Positions 47,213 to 54,996 of a stretch of 64,000 nucleotides of DNA are shown here, one piece after another. The stretch is from Acidobacteriota bacterium (GTDB lineage Bacteria > Acidobacteriota > Vicinamibacteria > Vicinamibacterales > CAVVIG01): positions 124,001 through 188,000 of the forward strand of contig QHWB01000052.1 in NCBI GenBank assembly GCA_003222395.1, read 5' to 3'. The translations under genes and the position numbers were made by a program. Below the pieces are notes generated by a model that saw nothing but the letters and a program-made list of their open reading frames with translations, ran no database searches and was not told the DNA's origin. Within the stretch, counting starts at the first letter, position 1; each line of letters opens with the position of its first letter.

Positions 47213-48205
47213 ATGCCGAAGCTCGCGCTCACGCTCGCGTGCTGGAATTACGATCGCACTCGTGCGCTCCTCGAGGGACGCATCCGGCCGGATGGCGTCG
47301 ACCTCAACTACCTGAACATCCCGGTCGAAGAAACGTTCTTCCGGATGCTGCGGCACACCGAGTTCGACGCCGCCGAGATGTCGCTGTCGTCGTACGTGCT
47401 GTCGCTGTTCCAGCCGAATCGGCCGTTCGTCGCGATTCCGGTCTTTCCGTCGCGGGTGTTCCGCCACTCGTCCATCTACGTCCACGCCGCAAGCGGCATA
47501 AAGGAACCGAAAGACCTGATCGGAAAGCGCGTCGGCACACCCGAGTACCAGATGACGGCCGCGGTGTGGATCCGCGGCATTCTTTCCGACGAGCACGGTG
47601 TGCCGGCCGACAGCGTCGTCTACGTGACCGGCGGCGAGGAGGAGCCGAATCGTCCCGAGAAGCTGCCGCTCGATCTGCCGCCGCAGATCCGCGTCGAGCG
47701 CATCGGTCCGGACGAGACGCTGTCGTCGATGCTCGCGCGCGGTGAGATCGACGCCTTGTACGCCGCGCGCGCGCCGTCGAGCTTTCGTTCCGGCGGCGGG
47801 ACGGTGAAGCGGCTGTTCGAGGATTTCCCCGGCGTGGAACGCGCCTACTTCCATCGAACCGGCATCTTCCCGATCATGCACACGCTCGTCATTCGACGTG
47901 ACGTGTACGACAGCAATCGCTGGGTTGCGCAGTCGCTTTACAAGGCGTTTTGCGCTGCGCAGCAGGAAACCTACGCCGATCTCGCCGAGACGGCGGCGCT
48001 CAAGGCGATGCTGCCGTGGCTGCCGGCGCACGTGGAAGAGACACGCCGCGAGATGGGAGAGGAATTCTGGCCGTACGGGATCGAGCGAAATCGCCGCACG
48101 TTGGCGACGTTTCTGCGGTACTCCCATGAGCAGGGTCTCGCAAAGCAGCAGCTGGACGCCGACCAGCTGTTCGCCGCGGAGACGCTGGAACGTTTCAGAA
48201 TCTGA
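47213..48205 (+). CDS. 4,5-dihydroxyphthalate decarboxylase-like protein (copy A)
   Basis: The protein has 330 residues. The start LALTLACWNYDRTRALLEGR plus IRPDGVDLNYL and the middle segment FDAAEMSLSSYVLSLFQPNR are characteristic of the 4,5-dihydroxyphthalate decarboxylase family, which shares the fold of periplasmic solute-binding proteins. DLIGKRVGTPEYQMTAAVWI and the FPIMHTLVIRRD motif also match. No signal peptide is seen, favouring an intracellular decarboxylase. A GTG at 47177 with GGAGAG upstream is an equally plausible start. Its 3' end converges with the ferredoxin gene within a decamer repeat. Confidence 0.85.
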   Translation: MPKLALTLACWNYDRTRALLEGRIRPDGVDLNYLNIPVEETFFRMLRHTEFDAAEMSLSSYVLSLFQPNRPFVAIPVFPSRVFRHSSIYVHAASGIKEPKDLIGKRVGTPEYQMTAAVWIRGILSDEHGVPADSVVYVTGGEEEPNRPEKLPLDLPPQIRVERIGPDETLSSMLARGEIDALYAARAPSSFRSGGGTVKRLFEDFPGVERAYFHRTGIFPIMHTLVIRRDVYDSNRWVAQSLYKAFCAAQQETYADLAETAALKAMLPWLPAHVEETRREMGEEFWPYGIERNRRTLATFLRYSHEQGLAKQQLDADQLFAAETLERFRI

Positions 48206-48219
48206 CCGACCCACCCGAC

Positions 48220-48531
48220 CTACCCGACCTCCACGTACACCAGTCCGTGCTCGACCACGGTGCGATAAGTCCTGACCGGGATCATGCACGGCGGCCTCAC
48301 GCATTCGCCGGTGCGGATGTTGAACACGCCCTGATGGAAGTTGCACTCGATCGTGTCGCCGTCGACGAATCCTTCCGACAGCGACCCGGGACCGTGCGTG
48401 CACGCGTCGTCGGTGACGTAAAACGCGCCGTCGAGGTTGTAGACCGCCAGCGTCAGGCCGCCCGCGTCGATCTTCCGCACCTCGCCGACGCCGACGTCCT
48501 CGACCTTGCACAGTTGCACGCGGGACGGCAT
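48220..48531 (-). CDS. Rieske-type [2Fe-2S] ferredoxin
   Basis: This complete 103-residue ferredoxin has ligands Cys44-x-His46 (CTHGPGSLS) and Cys63-x2-His66 (CNFHQG). Length and pattern fit the electron-carrier component of multicomponent ring-hydroxylating oxygenases. It is divergent from the Rieske oxygenase (48591) with 59 bases between starts and probably passes electrons from the FAD reductase at 50635 to that oxygenase. Confidence 0.92.
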   Translation of the reverse strand: MPSRVQLCKVEDVGVGEVRKIDAGGLTLAVYNLDGAFYVTDDACTHGPGSLSEGFVDGDTIECNFHQGVFNIRTGECVRPPCMIPVRTYRTVVEHGLVYVEVG

Positions 48532-48590
48532 AATCCGGTTCCAGTATACGAGACGCCAAAGGTCGGACCATTGGCTGCGGAGCGCGGACG

Positions 48591-49877
48591 ATGCTCAGGA
48601 AAGAACAGAACGATCTGCTGACGCTGACCGGTCCCGGCACGCCGATGGGACGCATGTTCCGGAGCTACTGGATTCCTGCGCTGTTGTCCGAAGAGCTCCC
48701 CGAGAACGACGGTCCGCCCGTGCGTGTGAAGCTTCTCTCGGAGCGTCTGCTCGCGTTCCGCGACACGCAGGGGCGTTGCGGTCTGATTGACGAGTTCTGC
48801 GCGCATCGAGGCGTGTCGCTCTGGTTCGGCCGCAACGAGGAGTGCGGGCTGCGCTGCTGCTATCACGGGTGGAAATACGACGTGACCGGTCAATGCGTCG
48901 ACGTGCCGTCGGAGCCCGAAGCTTCAGGTTTCGCGAGGAGGATCAAGCTGCGATCCTATCCGCTCGTCGAGCGCGGCGGCGTGCTGTGGACCTGCATGGG
49001 TCCGGCCGACTCGCAACCGCCGCTCCCCGAATGGGAATTCATCACGGTGCCGCGCCCTCAGACGTTCACCAGCAAGCGCTTCCAGGAATCGAACTGGCTG
49101 CAGGCGATGGAAGGCGGCATCGATTCGAGCCACGTGTCGTGGCTGCACCGCGGCGATCTGGATTCGGATCCGCTGTTCAAGGGCGCCCGGGGCAACCAGT
49201 ACAACCTGACCGATGCGCGGCCGGTGTTCGAGGTCGTCGAAAGCGCCGGCGGGTTGCACATCGGCGCGCGCCGGAACGCGGAAGGCGGCAACTACTACTG
49301 GCGCATCACGCAGTGGGTGATGCCGTCGTTCACGATGATCGCGCCGCGAGGCAATCATGCCGTCCACGGCCACTTCTGGATCCCGATCGACGACGAGACC
49401 TGCTGGGCGTGGAGCTACGACTACCATCCGGTTCGCGAACTGACCTCAGCCGAGCTCGCCGCCATGCGCGACGGCAGAGGCATTCACGTTCGGTACGTTC
49501 CCGGCACCTTCCGTCCGCTCGCCAACAAGGACAACGATTACCTCATCGACCGTGCGGCGCAGAAGGCCGGCAGGACGTTCAGCGGCGTCGAGGGCATCGC
49601 GATGCAGGACGCGTCGCTGCAGGAGAGCATGGGACCGGTGGTGGATCGAACCAAAGAGAACCTGGTGTCGACCGACAACGGCATCATCATGGCGCGGCAT
49701 CGCCTGCTGCGCGCGGTGAAAGCGTTCGTCGACGAGGGCACGGTGCCGCCGGGCGTCGACCCGGAACATCAGAAAGTGCGATCGGCGGCAATCGTGCTCC
49801 CGCCCGACGTGCCGTTCACCGAAGGCGCGCGCGAGGCGTTGATCGCACGTCCAGCTGTCGCGCCCGCTTCGGTGTAA
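48591..49877 (+). CDS. Rieske non-heme iron oxygenase, phthalate 4,5-dioxygenase-like large subunit
   Basis: The protein has 428 residues. Rieske ligands are Cys70-x-His72 (CAHRG) and Cys89-x2-His92 (CYHGWKYD). The catalytic mononuclear iron facial triad is seen as IDSSHVSWLH (His and His) with the preceding NWLQAMEGG bridging region. It belongs to the monomer-type class IA/phthalate family which hydroxylates aromatic carboxylates. An AT-rich tandem repeat separates it from the next small gene. The precise substrate is inferred to be an aromatic acid. Confidence 0.92.
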   Translation: MLRKEQNDLLTLTGPGTPMGRMFRSYWIPALLSEELPENDGPPVRVKLLSERLLAFRDTQGRCGLIDEFCAHRGVSLWFGRNEECGLRCCYHGWKYDVTGQCVDVPSEPEASGFARRIKLRSYPLVERGGVLWTCMGPADSQPPLPEWEFITVPRPQTFTSKRFQESNWLQAMEGGIDSSHVSWLHRGDLDSDPLFKGARGNQYNLTDARPVFEVVESAGGLHIGARRNAEGGNYYWRITQWVMPSFTMIAPRGNHAVHGHFWIPIDDETCWAWSYDYHPVRELTSAELAAMRDGRGIHVRYVPGTFRPLANKDNDYLIDRAAQKAGRTFSGVEGIAMQDASLQESMGPVVDRTKENLVSTDNGIIMARHRLLRAVKAFVDEGTVPPGVDPEHQKVRSAAIVLPPDVPFTEGAREALIARPAVAPASV

Positions 49878-50099
49878 CTTGAAATTGCTGATTGCTGATT
49901 GCAGATTGCTGATTGAATTGCTGATTGCAAATTGAATTGCTGATTGCAGATTGAATTGCTGATTGCAGATTGAATTGCTGATTGCAGATTGCAGATTGAT
50001 TGCTGATTTCAGATTGCGGATCGCAGATTGAATTGCTCAATGCTGATTCATTCAATGACCAATTCAATCTGCAATCTGAAATCAGAAATCTGCAATCTC
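49878..50099. repeat. AT-rich GATTGCTGATTGCAGATTGAATT repeat array
   Basis: Irregular copies of ATTGCTGATTGCAGATTGAA run to about 50040, then a short inverted half (CAATCTGAAATCAGAAATCT) follows near 50069-50094. The composition is strikingly AT-rich compared with the neighbours. It lies between the Rieske oxygenase stop and the next start. Confidence 0.85.
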
Positions 50100-50113
50100 A
50101 TGTGACCGTGACC

Positions 50114-50590
50114 ATGAGGAGCGAATCCGCGCGCATGAATTCGGCGGCCGAAGCGCGCTTCCGCGTGCAGGCCCCGAACTCGCTGCCGCGCTCGATACGC
50201 GTCATCGCGCTCGATGCCGCCGGCGAAGCGGCGGTGGCGCGGCTCGCCGGCGCCGCGTGGAGGCAGGCAACGTTCCTGACGGCAGCGTCCACCGACGGCG
50301 CTCTGCACGATCTCGCGGGACACGCGAGGAACGTCGAACACGAGGTCAACGCTTCGGATCTCGTGATTCTCGTCGCCGGGCCTGGCGGCCACGCCCACGC
50401 GGTCTCGCGCATCGGACAGGCGTGCAGTCTCGAGCGTGTGACAACGACCGGCCTCATCGTCGGCGCGAGCGCCGCTTCGGAAACCGATCTCTCCAGGACC
50501 CTCGCGCAAATCCGGCCGTGGTCGCTGATGGTCGTGCTTTCCAGGAGCGACGACTACATCGACGACATGCTGACCGCTCTGCGCGCCTAG
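50114..50590 (+). CDS. Small protein of unknown function between the oxygenase and reductase genes
   Basis: The protein is 158 residues. The middle (SIRVIALDAAGEAAVARLAG, later NASDLVILVAGPGGHAHAVS and TTTGLIVGASA) looks like an alternating beta-alpha fold of the FtsZ/Rossmann kind, without a clear nucleotide motif. I cannot name the family. The ATG at 50114 is used; earlier in-frame starts would be encoded by the AT repeat. It sits between oxygenase and reductase in one direction, so a role in the same pathway is likely. Confidence 0.6.
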   Translation: MRSESARMNSAAEARFRVQAPNSLPRSIRVIALDAAGEAAVARLAGAAWRQATFLTAASTDGALHDLAGHARNVEHEVNASDLVILVAGPGGHAHAVSRIGQACSLERVTTTGLIVGASAASETDLSRTLAQIRPWSLMVVLSRSDDYIDDMLTALRA

Positions 50591-50634
50591 GCCGGTCGGG
50601 TGGGTCGGGTAGGTCAGGTGGGTCGAGTGGGTTG
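50588..50634 (+). repeat. G-rich decamer repeat upstream of the reductase
   Basis: GGTCGGGTGGGTCGGGTAGG followed by TCAGGTGGGTCGAGTGGG repeats the GGTCGGGTGG/GTAGG unit. It runs directly into the GTG start of the reductase, and its G runs may act as the ribosome site or form a G-quadruplex. Confidence 0.7.
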
Positions 50635-51849
50635 GTGCGCGTCGTTGTAATCGGCGGCGGTCCCGCCGGTACCTTTGCAGCAATTGCGGCGCGGAAGCAG
50701 GATGCCGACGCCGCCGTCACGCTGCTCACACGAGAACGCTGCGAGCCGTACGAGAAACCGCCGCTGTCGAAGGCGGTGCTGCTCGGCCGCGTCTCGCCTG
50801 AAGACGCGCCAATCGCCGGGCCGGGCGGCGTGGCCGGCCACGGGGTCGTCCTCGAAACCTCGGCAGACTGCACAGGGATCGATCGGACCGGGCACGTTGT
50901 CGTGCTCGCCGACGGCCGAAGCCTGCCTTACGAGGCGCTCGTGATTGCGACCGGCTCGACGCCGCGCGAGATCCCGCAACTTCCAGTCGGCGCGCCCCGC
51001 ACGTATTACCTCCGTACCGAAGCCGATGCCCGCGTGCTGAAGGCGGCGCTTGCCGGTTGTCGCGACCTGCTCGTCGTCGGCGGCGGATTGATCGGTCTGG
51101 AGGTCGCCTCGTCCGGCGCGATGCTGGGCGTGAAGGTGACGGTGCTGGAAGTCGCGCCCCGCATTCTCGCGCGCGTGTGCGACGAGCAGATCGGCGGCGC
51201 CGTTCACGAGGCGCACGCACGGCACGGCGTGGACATCCGCGTCGGGACGACGCTCCTGACGGCGACGGCGCAAAGGGACGGCCGAATCGCAGCGGTCACC
51301 GGCGCCGGCGAGCGCTTCGTCGCCGACATCGTCGTCGTCGGCACCGGATCGAAACCCGACGACGCGCTTGCGGCGTCCGCGGGCCTCGCGACTGACGACG
51401 GCATCGTCGTAGACGCGCAGTGCAGAACGTCCGACCGCGCGATTCTCGCCGCCGGCGACTGCGTGCGCTTTCCCGGTCCGCAGGGGCTCGTCCGCCTGGA
51501 GAACTGGCTGCACGCGCAGGACCAGGGCGCGATCGCCGGACGGAACGCCGCCGGCGCGAACGAGCGCTACACGACCGTCCCGTCGTTCTGGTCGGAGCAG
51601 TACGACCTGTACATCCAGGGCGTCGGCTGGCCGGCGCCGGGCAGCGCGCGCGTGCATCGTCCGCTGGGCGGCGGCCGCGTGCTGATCTTCGACGTGATCG
51701 ATGGACGTCTCGCCTACGCGATGGGAATCAACGCGCAGCGCGACCTCGCGATGGCGCGGCGGCTGATCGAGCGCCGCGTTGCCGTCGATGCCACTGCGCT
51801 CGCAGATCCGGGACAACCGCTCGCCGCGATGCTCAAACCTCAGTTGTAG
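50635..51849 (+). CDS. FAD-dependent ferredoxin reductase of a Rieske oxygenase system
   Basis: The protein has 404 residues from a GTG start. The N-terminal FAD motif is VVVIGGGPAGTFAAIAA, the CEPYEKPPLSK motif is typical of BphA4-type reductases, ALVIATGSTPRE follows, the NAD motif is LLVVGGGLIGLEVAS, and the second FAD motif is ILAAGDCVRF. It is the missing third component to the ferredoxin at 48220 and oxygenase at 48591. A TTG just before the GTG is an alternative start. Confidence 0.9.
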   Translation: MRVVVIGGGPAGTFAAIAARKQDADAAVTLLTRERCEPYEKPPLSKAVLLGRVSPEDAPIAGPGGVAGHGVVLETSADCTGIDRTGHVVVLADGRSLPYEALVIATGSTPREIPQLPVGAPRTYYLRTEADARVLKAALAGCRDLLVVGGGLIGLEVASSGAMLGVKVTVLEVAPRILARVCDEQIGGAVHEAHARHGVDIRVGTTLLTATAQRDGRIAAVTGAGERFVADIVVVGTGSKPDDALAASAGLATDDGIVVDAQCRTSDRAILAAGDCVRFPGPQGLVRLENWLHAQDQGAIAGRNAAGANERYTTVPSFWSEQYDLYIQGVGWPAPGSARVHRPLGGGRVLIFDVIDGRLAYAMGINAQRDLAMARRLIERRVAVDATALADPGQPLAAMLKPQL

Positions 51850-51852
51850 GGC

Positions 51853-51868
51853 ACGGTCTTTAGACCGT
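51853..51868 (+). terminator. Hairpin after the reductase gene
   Basis: ACGGTCT-TT-AGACCGT is a perfect 7-bp stem four bases after the stop codon. It may terminate transcription or be a short REP-like palindrome; no U-run follows. Confidence 0.5.
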
Positions 51869-52043
51869 CCTTCCGACGGCGCCGGCCGATTGGCTTGACG
51901 AGCGCTACTGAATGCGGCCAGTCACTGAACATATTTGGACATTCGTTGAAATCGCAAATTCGTGCGAGACGATCGACGAACTGCGATGCAACATGGACGG
52001 CTTAGCGGCAACAAGTTAGGGTTTCATTTTGCGATGCGCATGC

Positions 52044-52614
52044 TCAATGCTTCGGCTCCTTGTGTGGAATTGGAGCGTCTTGATGCTGAAAGCGGTCATG
52101 TTCTCCCTGCCCGTAAAGCTCCTGCTCTTTCAGTGGTGTACTTACAGTGAGCAACATCAGCTGCGCAGGCTGGTCGATTCCGGCTCGCAGATCAACCGGA
52201 ATTTTTCCAAAGTTGAACATTTCTAGCGTAATCGTTGCATCGAACCCTGGATCGATCTTGGGCGCGGTGACGTGAATGGAAACGCCTACGCGCGCCCAGC
52301 TACTTCTACCCTCCACTAAACCGACCAGATCGTCAGGAATACAAATGCGTTCGAGTGTGTGCGAGCACAAAACTGCCCGGGTGAAGACGAAAAACATCTT
52401 TCTCGATATGCTCCCAAAGGTCAGCAGAATCCCACAACGAATGATCGACGTGGATGGCAGGAAGATACTTCGGTGGATCCTTGAAAGTAGTGAACTTCCG
52501 ACCTAAAAGAAGATCTACAGATACTTGTGCGACACGATCCGGACCGATGGCCGGATCAAATTTGAGCTTGCCCTTCTCAAGGTAGTCGAGAATATCAGCC
52601 CGTGAAAGAATCAA
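52044..52614 (-). pseudogene. dcd: dCTP deaminase-like gene broken by a frameshift
   Basis: The upstream frame reads ILSRADILDYLEKGKLKFDP through DVFRLHPGSFVLAHT; the downstream frame continues LERICIPDDLVGLVEGRSSW, GVSIHVTAPKIDPGFDATIT, LEMFNFGKIPVDLRAG. Together they are a normal dCTP deaminase, whose catalytic region is the EGRSS segment. The switch falls at a CACACA tract near 52362, consistent with loss of one CA. The start would be a TTG at 52614. It may be a true pseudogene, a phase-variable tract or an assembly error. Confidence 0.8.
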
Positions 52615-52900
52615 TCGGTTGAGCTCGTGAGATGGAATCCTCGAACACCGTATTCGCGAACCCATCGCCCACAAGCTGAGCGAAGAACCGACCGTCGAAT
52701 ACGTTCACAACGATCGCTGACACATAGGTCGTGCCGCATTCTATCGGCTCGCGAAGCCGCGTCGTTGGAACGAAACCGATCCAGCTGCTCACTGCGGAAT
52801 TCACCGCGGGTGAATTAACGCGAACCATTCGTTCGTCTGAAAACGGACCGGGCTTGACCTCACAGGGAATCCAAACACGCTGACCTATAGAGACATTCAA
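52595..52900 (-). CDS. Small unknown protein upstream of and overlapping dcd
   Basis: The protein is about 101 residues from a TTG at 52900: NVSIGQRVWIPCEVKPGPFS and later GFVPTTRLREPIECGTTYVS and VVNVFDGRFFAQLVGDGF. This looks like a small beta-barrel protein; family unknown. It overlaps the dcd start by 20 bases, consistent with translational coupling in the original operon. A run of seven G lies upstream of the start. Confidence 0.5.
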   Translation of the reverse strand: MNVSIGQRVWIPCEVKPGPFSDERMVRVNSPAVNSAVSSWIGFVPTTRLREPIECGTTYVSAIVVNVFDGRFFAQLVGDGFANTVFEDSISRAQPIDSFTG

Positions 52901-53082
52901 CGGAGTCGCCCCCCCGCCACAAGATGTTGTGGCGAAACATTGACAAAAATATTCTGCGAAGCATATTTCCGCAGTCAAGATAATTCAGAACCGAATCGGA
53001 GTCAGACGCTAACCATCCCGCGAACGCCTAAACGCCATTCAATGCAATCGGTTTAGAACGGCTCGATCGACGTCGAATCGAA

Positions 53083-53952
53083 TTACACGGACGTTCTCCG
53101 CGTCAGCTTCCGGCACGCGTCCAGACCCGGATACGATCGCGTCGGCGCGGCGACGAGAAATCGGTAGCCATCGTCGACTACCTTCTGCGCGTTGGCGGCG
53201 TCGACGTGCGGGTGGCCGCACGCGACGTTGTGCTCGACGCAGATCCGCCGGATGGCGGTCATCGCTTCCACAACCGACGGGTGGCCGTATTGCCGCGGCT
53301 GACCGAGATTCTGCGACAGGTCGCCTTCGCCGATCAGGACGACGCCGATGCCGGCCACCTCGCGCAGGATCTCCGGCAGGTTGTCGATCGCCTGGACGTC
53401 CTCGCACATGATCACGACGAGAATCTCGCCGGCGGGATTGAGCGGCCACACGTCGGCTTTCGCGTAGTACTCCTGTTGGGTCAGGCCCCAGTACCGTGCG
53501 GCCGCCGTCGGCGCGTCGCCGCGCTGGCCGGCCGGCTCGTACGCCGGCGACGATTTCGGGCGCGGGTAGCGGCACGCCGCGACGGCGTTGTAGGCCTCTT
53601 CGGCCGTGCTGATGTGCGGCCAGACGACTCCATATGCGCCGATGTCGAGCACCTGCTTCGCGCACCACTGGTTCATTTCCGATCCGTTCGGGGGAATACG
53701 GATCATCGGCGTGACGGCCGGCGCCAGCGTGCCCTGATCGACGATCTGACGCCGGTTCAGCATGTACTGCAGACAATCGCGCAGATCCCTGATGTCGTAA
53801 GCGTTGTGCTCGGCTTCGAAGATGAGCCCGTCGTACGGCGCGACCGACAACGCGATCGCGTTGTCGACGGTCGGTGGCGCGAAGACGCTCACCGGAACCT
53901 CGCCGTTCTCGAGCGCTCGTATGACGGTATTCAGACGCGGCAACGCCGCCAT
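53083..53952 (-). CDS. HpcH/HpaI aldolase family protein
   Basis: The protein has 289 residues with the HpcH pattern: DGLIFEAEHNAYDIRDLRDC near the N-terminus, MIRIPPNGSEMNQWCAKQVL, GAYGVVWPHISTAEEAYNAV, CRYPRP, and later ILVVIMCEDVQAIDNLPEIL and GVVLIGEGDLSQNLGQP. These metal-dependent aldolases split 4-hydroxy-2-oxo acids to pyruvate plus an aldehyde, the last step of aromatic meta-cleavage routes. It is followed upstream on the same strand by the amidohydrolase, monooxygenase and class II aldolase genes. Confidence 0.9.
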   Translation of the reverse strand: MAALPRLNTVIRALENGEVPVSVFAPPTVDNAIALSVAPYDGLIFEAEHNAYDIRDLRDCLQYMLNRRQIVDQGTLAPAVTPMIRIPPNGSEMNQWCAKQVLDIGAYGVVWPHISTAEEAYNAVAACRYPRPKSSPAYEPAGQRGDAPTAAARYWGLTQQEYYAKADVWPLNPAGEILVVIMCEDVQAIDNLPEILREVAGIGVVLIGEGDLSQNLGQPRQYGHPSVVEAMTAIRRICVEHNVACGHPHVDAANAQKVVDDGYRFLVAAPTRSYPGLDACRKLTRRTSV

Positions 53953-53970
53953 GATCGCTCCCTCCAGAGA

Positions 53971-54984
53971 TCAAAATATACGGTTGAAGAGTCGTTCGGC
54001 ATTCCCCTGATAGATCTTCCGCCGATCGGTGTCGCTGATGTCGAGCGCCTCGATGATCTTCAGTGTTTCCCGGATGTACAGCGGACCGCCTTCCGGATCG
54101 AACGGCGCGTCGGACGCGAAGACGACCTGATCGGCTCCGAAGAACTTCAGGCCGCATTCGGTCGCGGCCCTGCTGCCGAACACGGCGGTGTCGGCCCAGA
54201 ACATCTTGAAGTAGTCGTACGGCCGCCTGGGCAGCGATGCGAGCAGCGTTCCGTAATCTTCGTCGGATGTGCGCGTGCCCAGCTGATCGAGGCCGTATCC
54301 GATCCGTCCTTCGAAATACGGGATCATCGCGCCCAGATGATGCGCGACGATCCTGATGTCCGGCAGCCGATCGAACAGCCGCGAGAAGACCAGCCGCTGC
54401 ATCGCCACGCTCGTCTCGTACGGCCATCCGAACGTCCACCAGATCTCGTACTTTGATTTCTGCTCGCTCGCATAGTCGGCGAATCCGGCGCCGCGCGCCG
54501 GATGCAGCAGGATCGGGCATCGCAGTCGATTTGCGGCTTCGAACAGCGGGTGGAATCGCGGCTCGTCGAGCGGCAGCCCGTTCACGTTCGAGAACAGCTG
54601 CACGCCGACGGCGCCGAGCTGAGTGACTGCCCGTTCCAACTCTGCGACGCTCTCCTCCGGCAGGCTCAGCGGCAGCGACGCGATGAATCCGGGAAACCGA
54701 TCCCGGTGATCGCGCACGAGGCCGGCCATCGAGTCGTTCGCGAGCTTCGCGAGGTCGAGCGTGATGCCGCGATCGGGATTGATCGATTCGATCGGCGGCG
54801 CCGACAGCGACAGGATTTGACGGTATTCGGGTCCGAACTCCTCGAGCTTTCGAAATCGGACGTCGAGGTCGTACAGAAACGGGATGTTGAGCCAGCGTTT
54901 GACGGCGCCTTTGTTGACGACGACCTGCTGGAGCCGTTCGAAGAACCGTTTCGGGAAAATGTGATTGAAGACGTCGATTTTCAC
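53971..54984 (-). CDS. Amidohydrolase_2 (ACMSD-like decarboxylase/hydrolase)
   Basis: The 337-residue protein has the ACMSD-type TIM barrel: MKIDVFNHIFP start, LHPARGAGFADY with a metal His in the middle, RIVAHHLGAMIPYFEGRIGY and ADTAVFGS, VVFASDAPFDPEGG. The expected D-x-H-x-H at the N-terminus is D-V-F-N-H here, so the first His is Phe. Related enzymes decarboxylate aromatic or muconate semialdehyde acids. It lies with the HpcH aldolase and the monooxygenase in one direction. Confidence 0.88.
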   Translation of the reverse strand: MKIDVFNHIFPKRFFERLQQVVVNKGAVKRWLNIPFLYDLDVRFRKLEEFGPEYRQILSLSAPPIESINPDRGITLDLAKLANDSMAGLVRDHRDRFPGFIASLPLSLPEESVAELERAVTQLGAVGVQLFSNVNGLPLDEPRFHPLFEAANRLRCPILLHPARGAGFADYASEQKSKYEIWWTFGWPYETSVAMQRLVFSRLFDRLPDIRIVAHHLGAMIPYFEGRIGYGLDQLGTRTSDEDYGTLLASLPRRPYDYFKMFWADTAVFGSRAATECGLKFFGADQVVFASDAPFDPEGGPLYIRETLKIIEALDISDTDRRKIYQGNAERLFNRIF

Positions 54985-54996
54985 ATTCGGCCTCGC

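Larger units (their letters stand above)
51870..53060. other. Lower-GC islet, probably acquired horizontally
   Basis: Base composition drops visibly relative to both sides. The islet contains only the frameshifted dcd and the small gene overlapping it, neither related to the catabolic cluster. The stretches 51870-52043 and 52901-53060 show no gene. No transposase, integrase or flanking repeat was seen. Confidence 0.55.

Noticed and set aside
49878-50099. Replication-origin-like or CRISPR-like AT-rich array
   Set aside because: Irregular units without unique spacers, no DnaA boxes recognised and no dnaA/dnaN or cas genes nearby.
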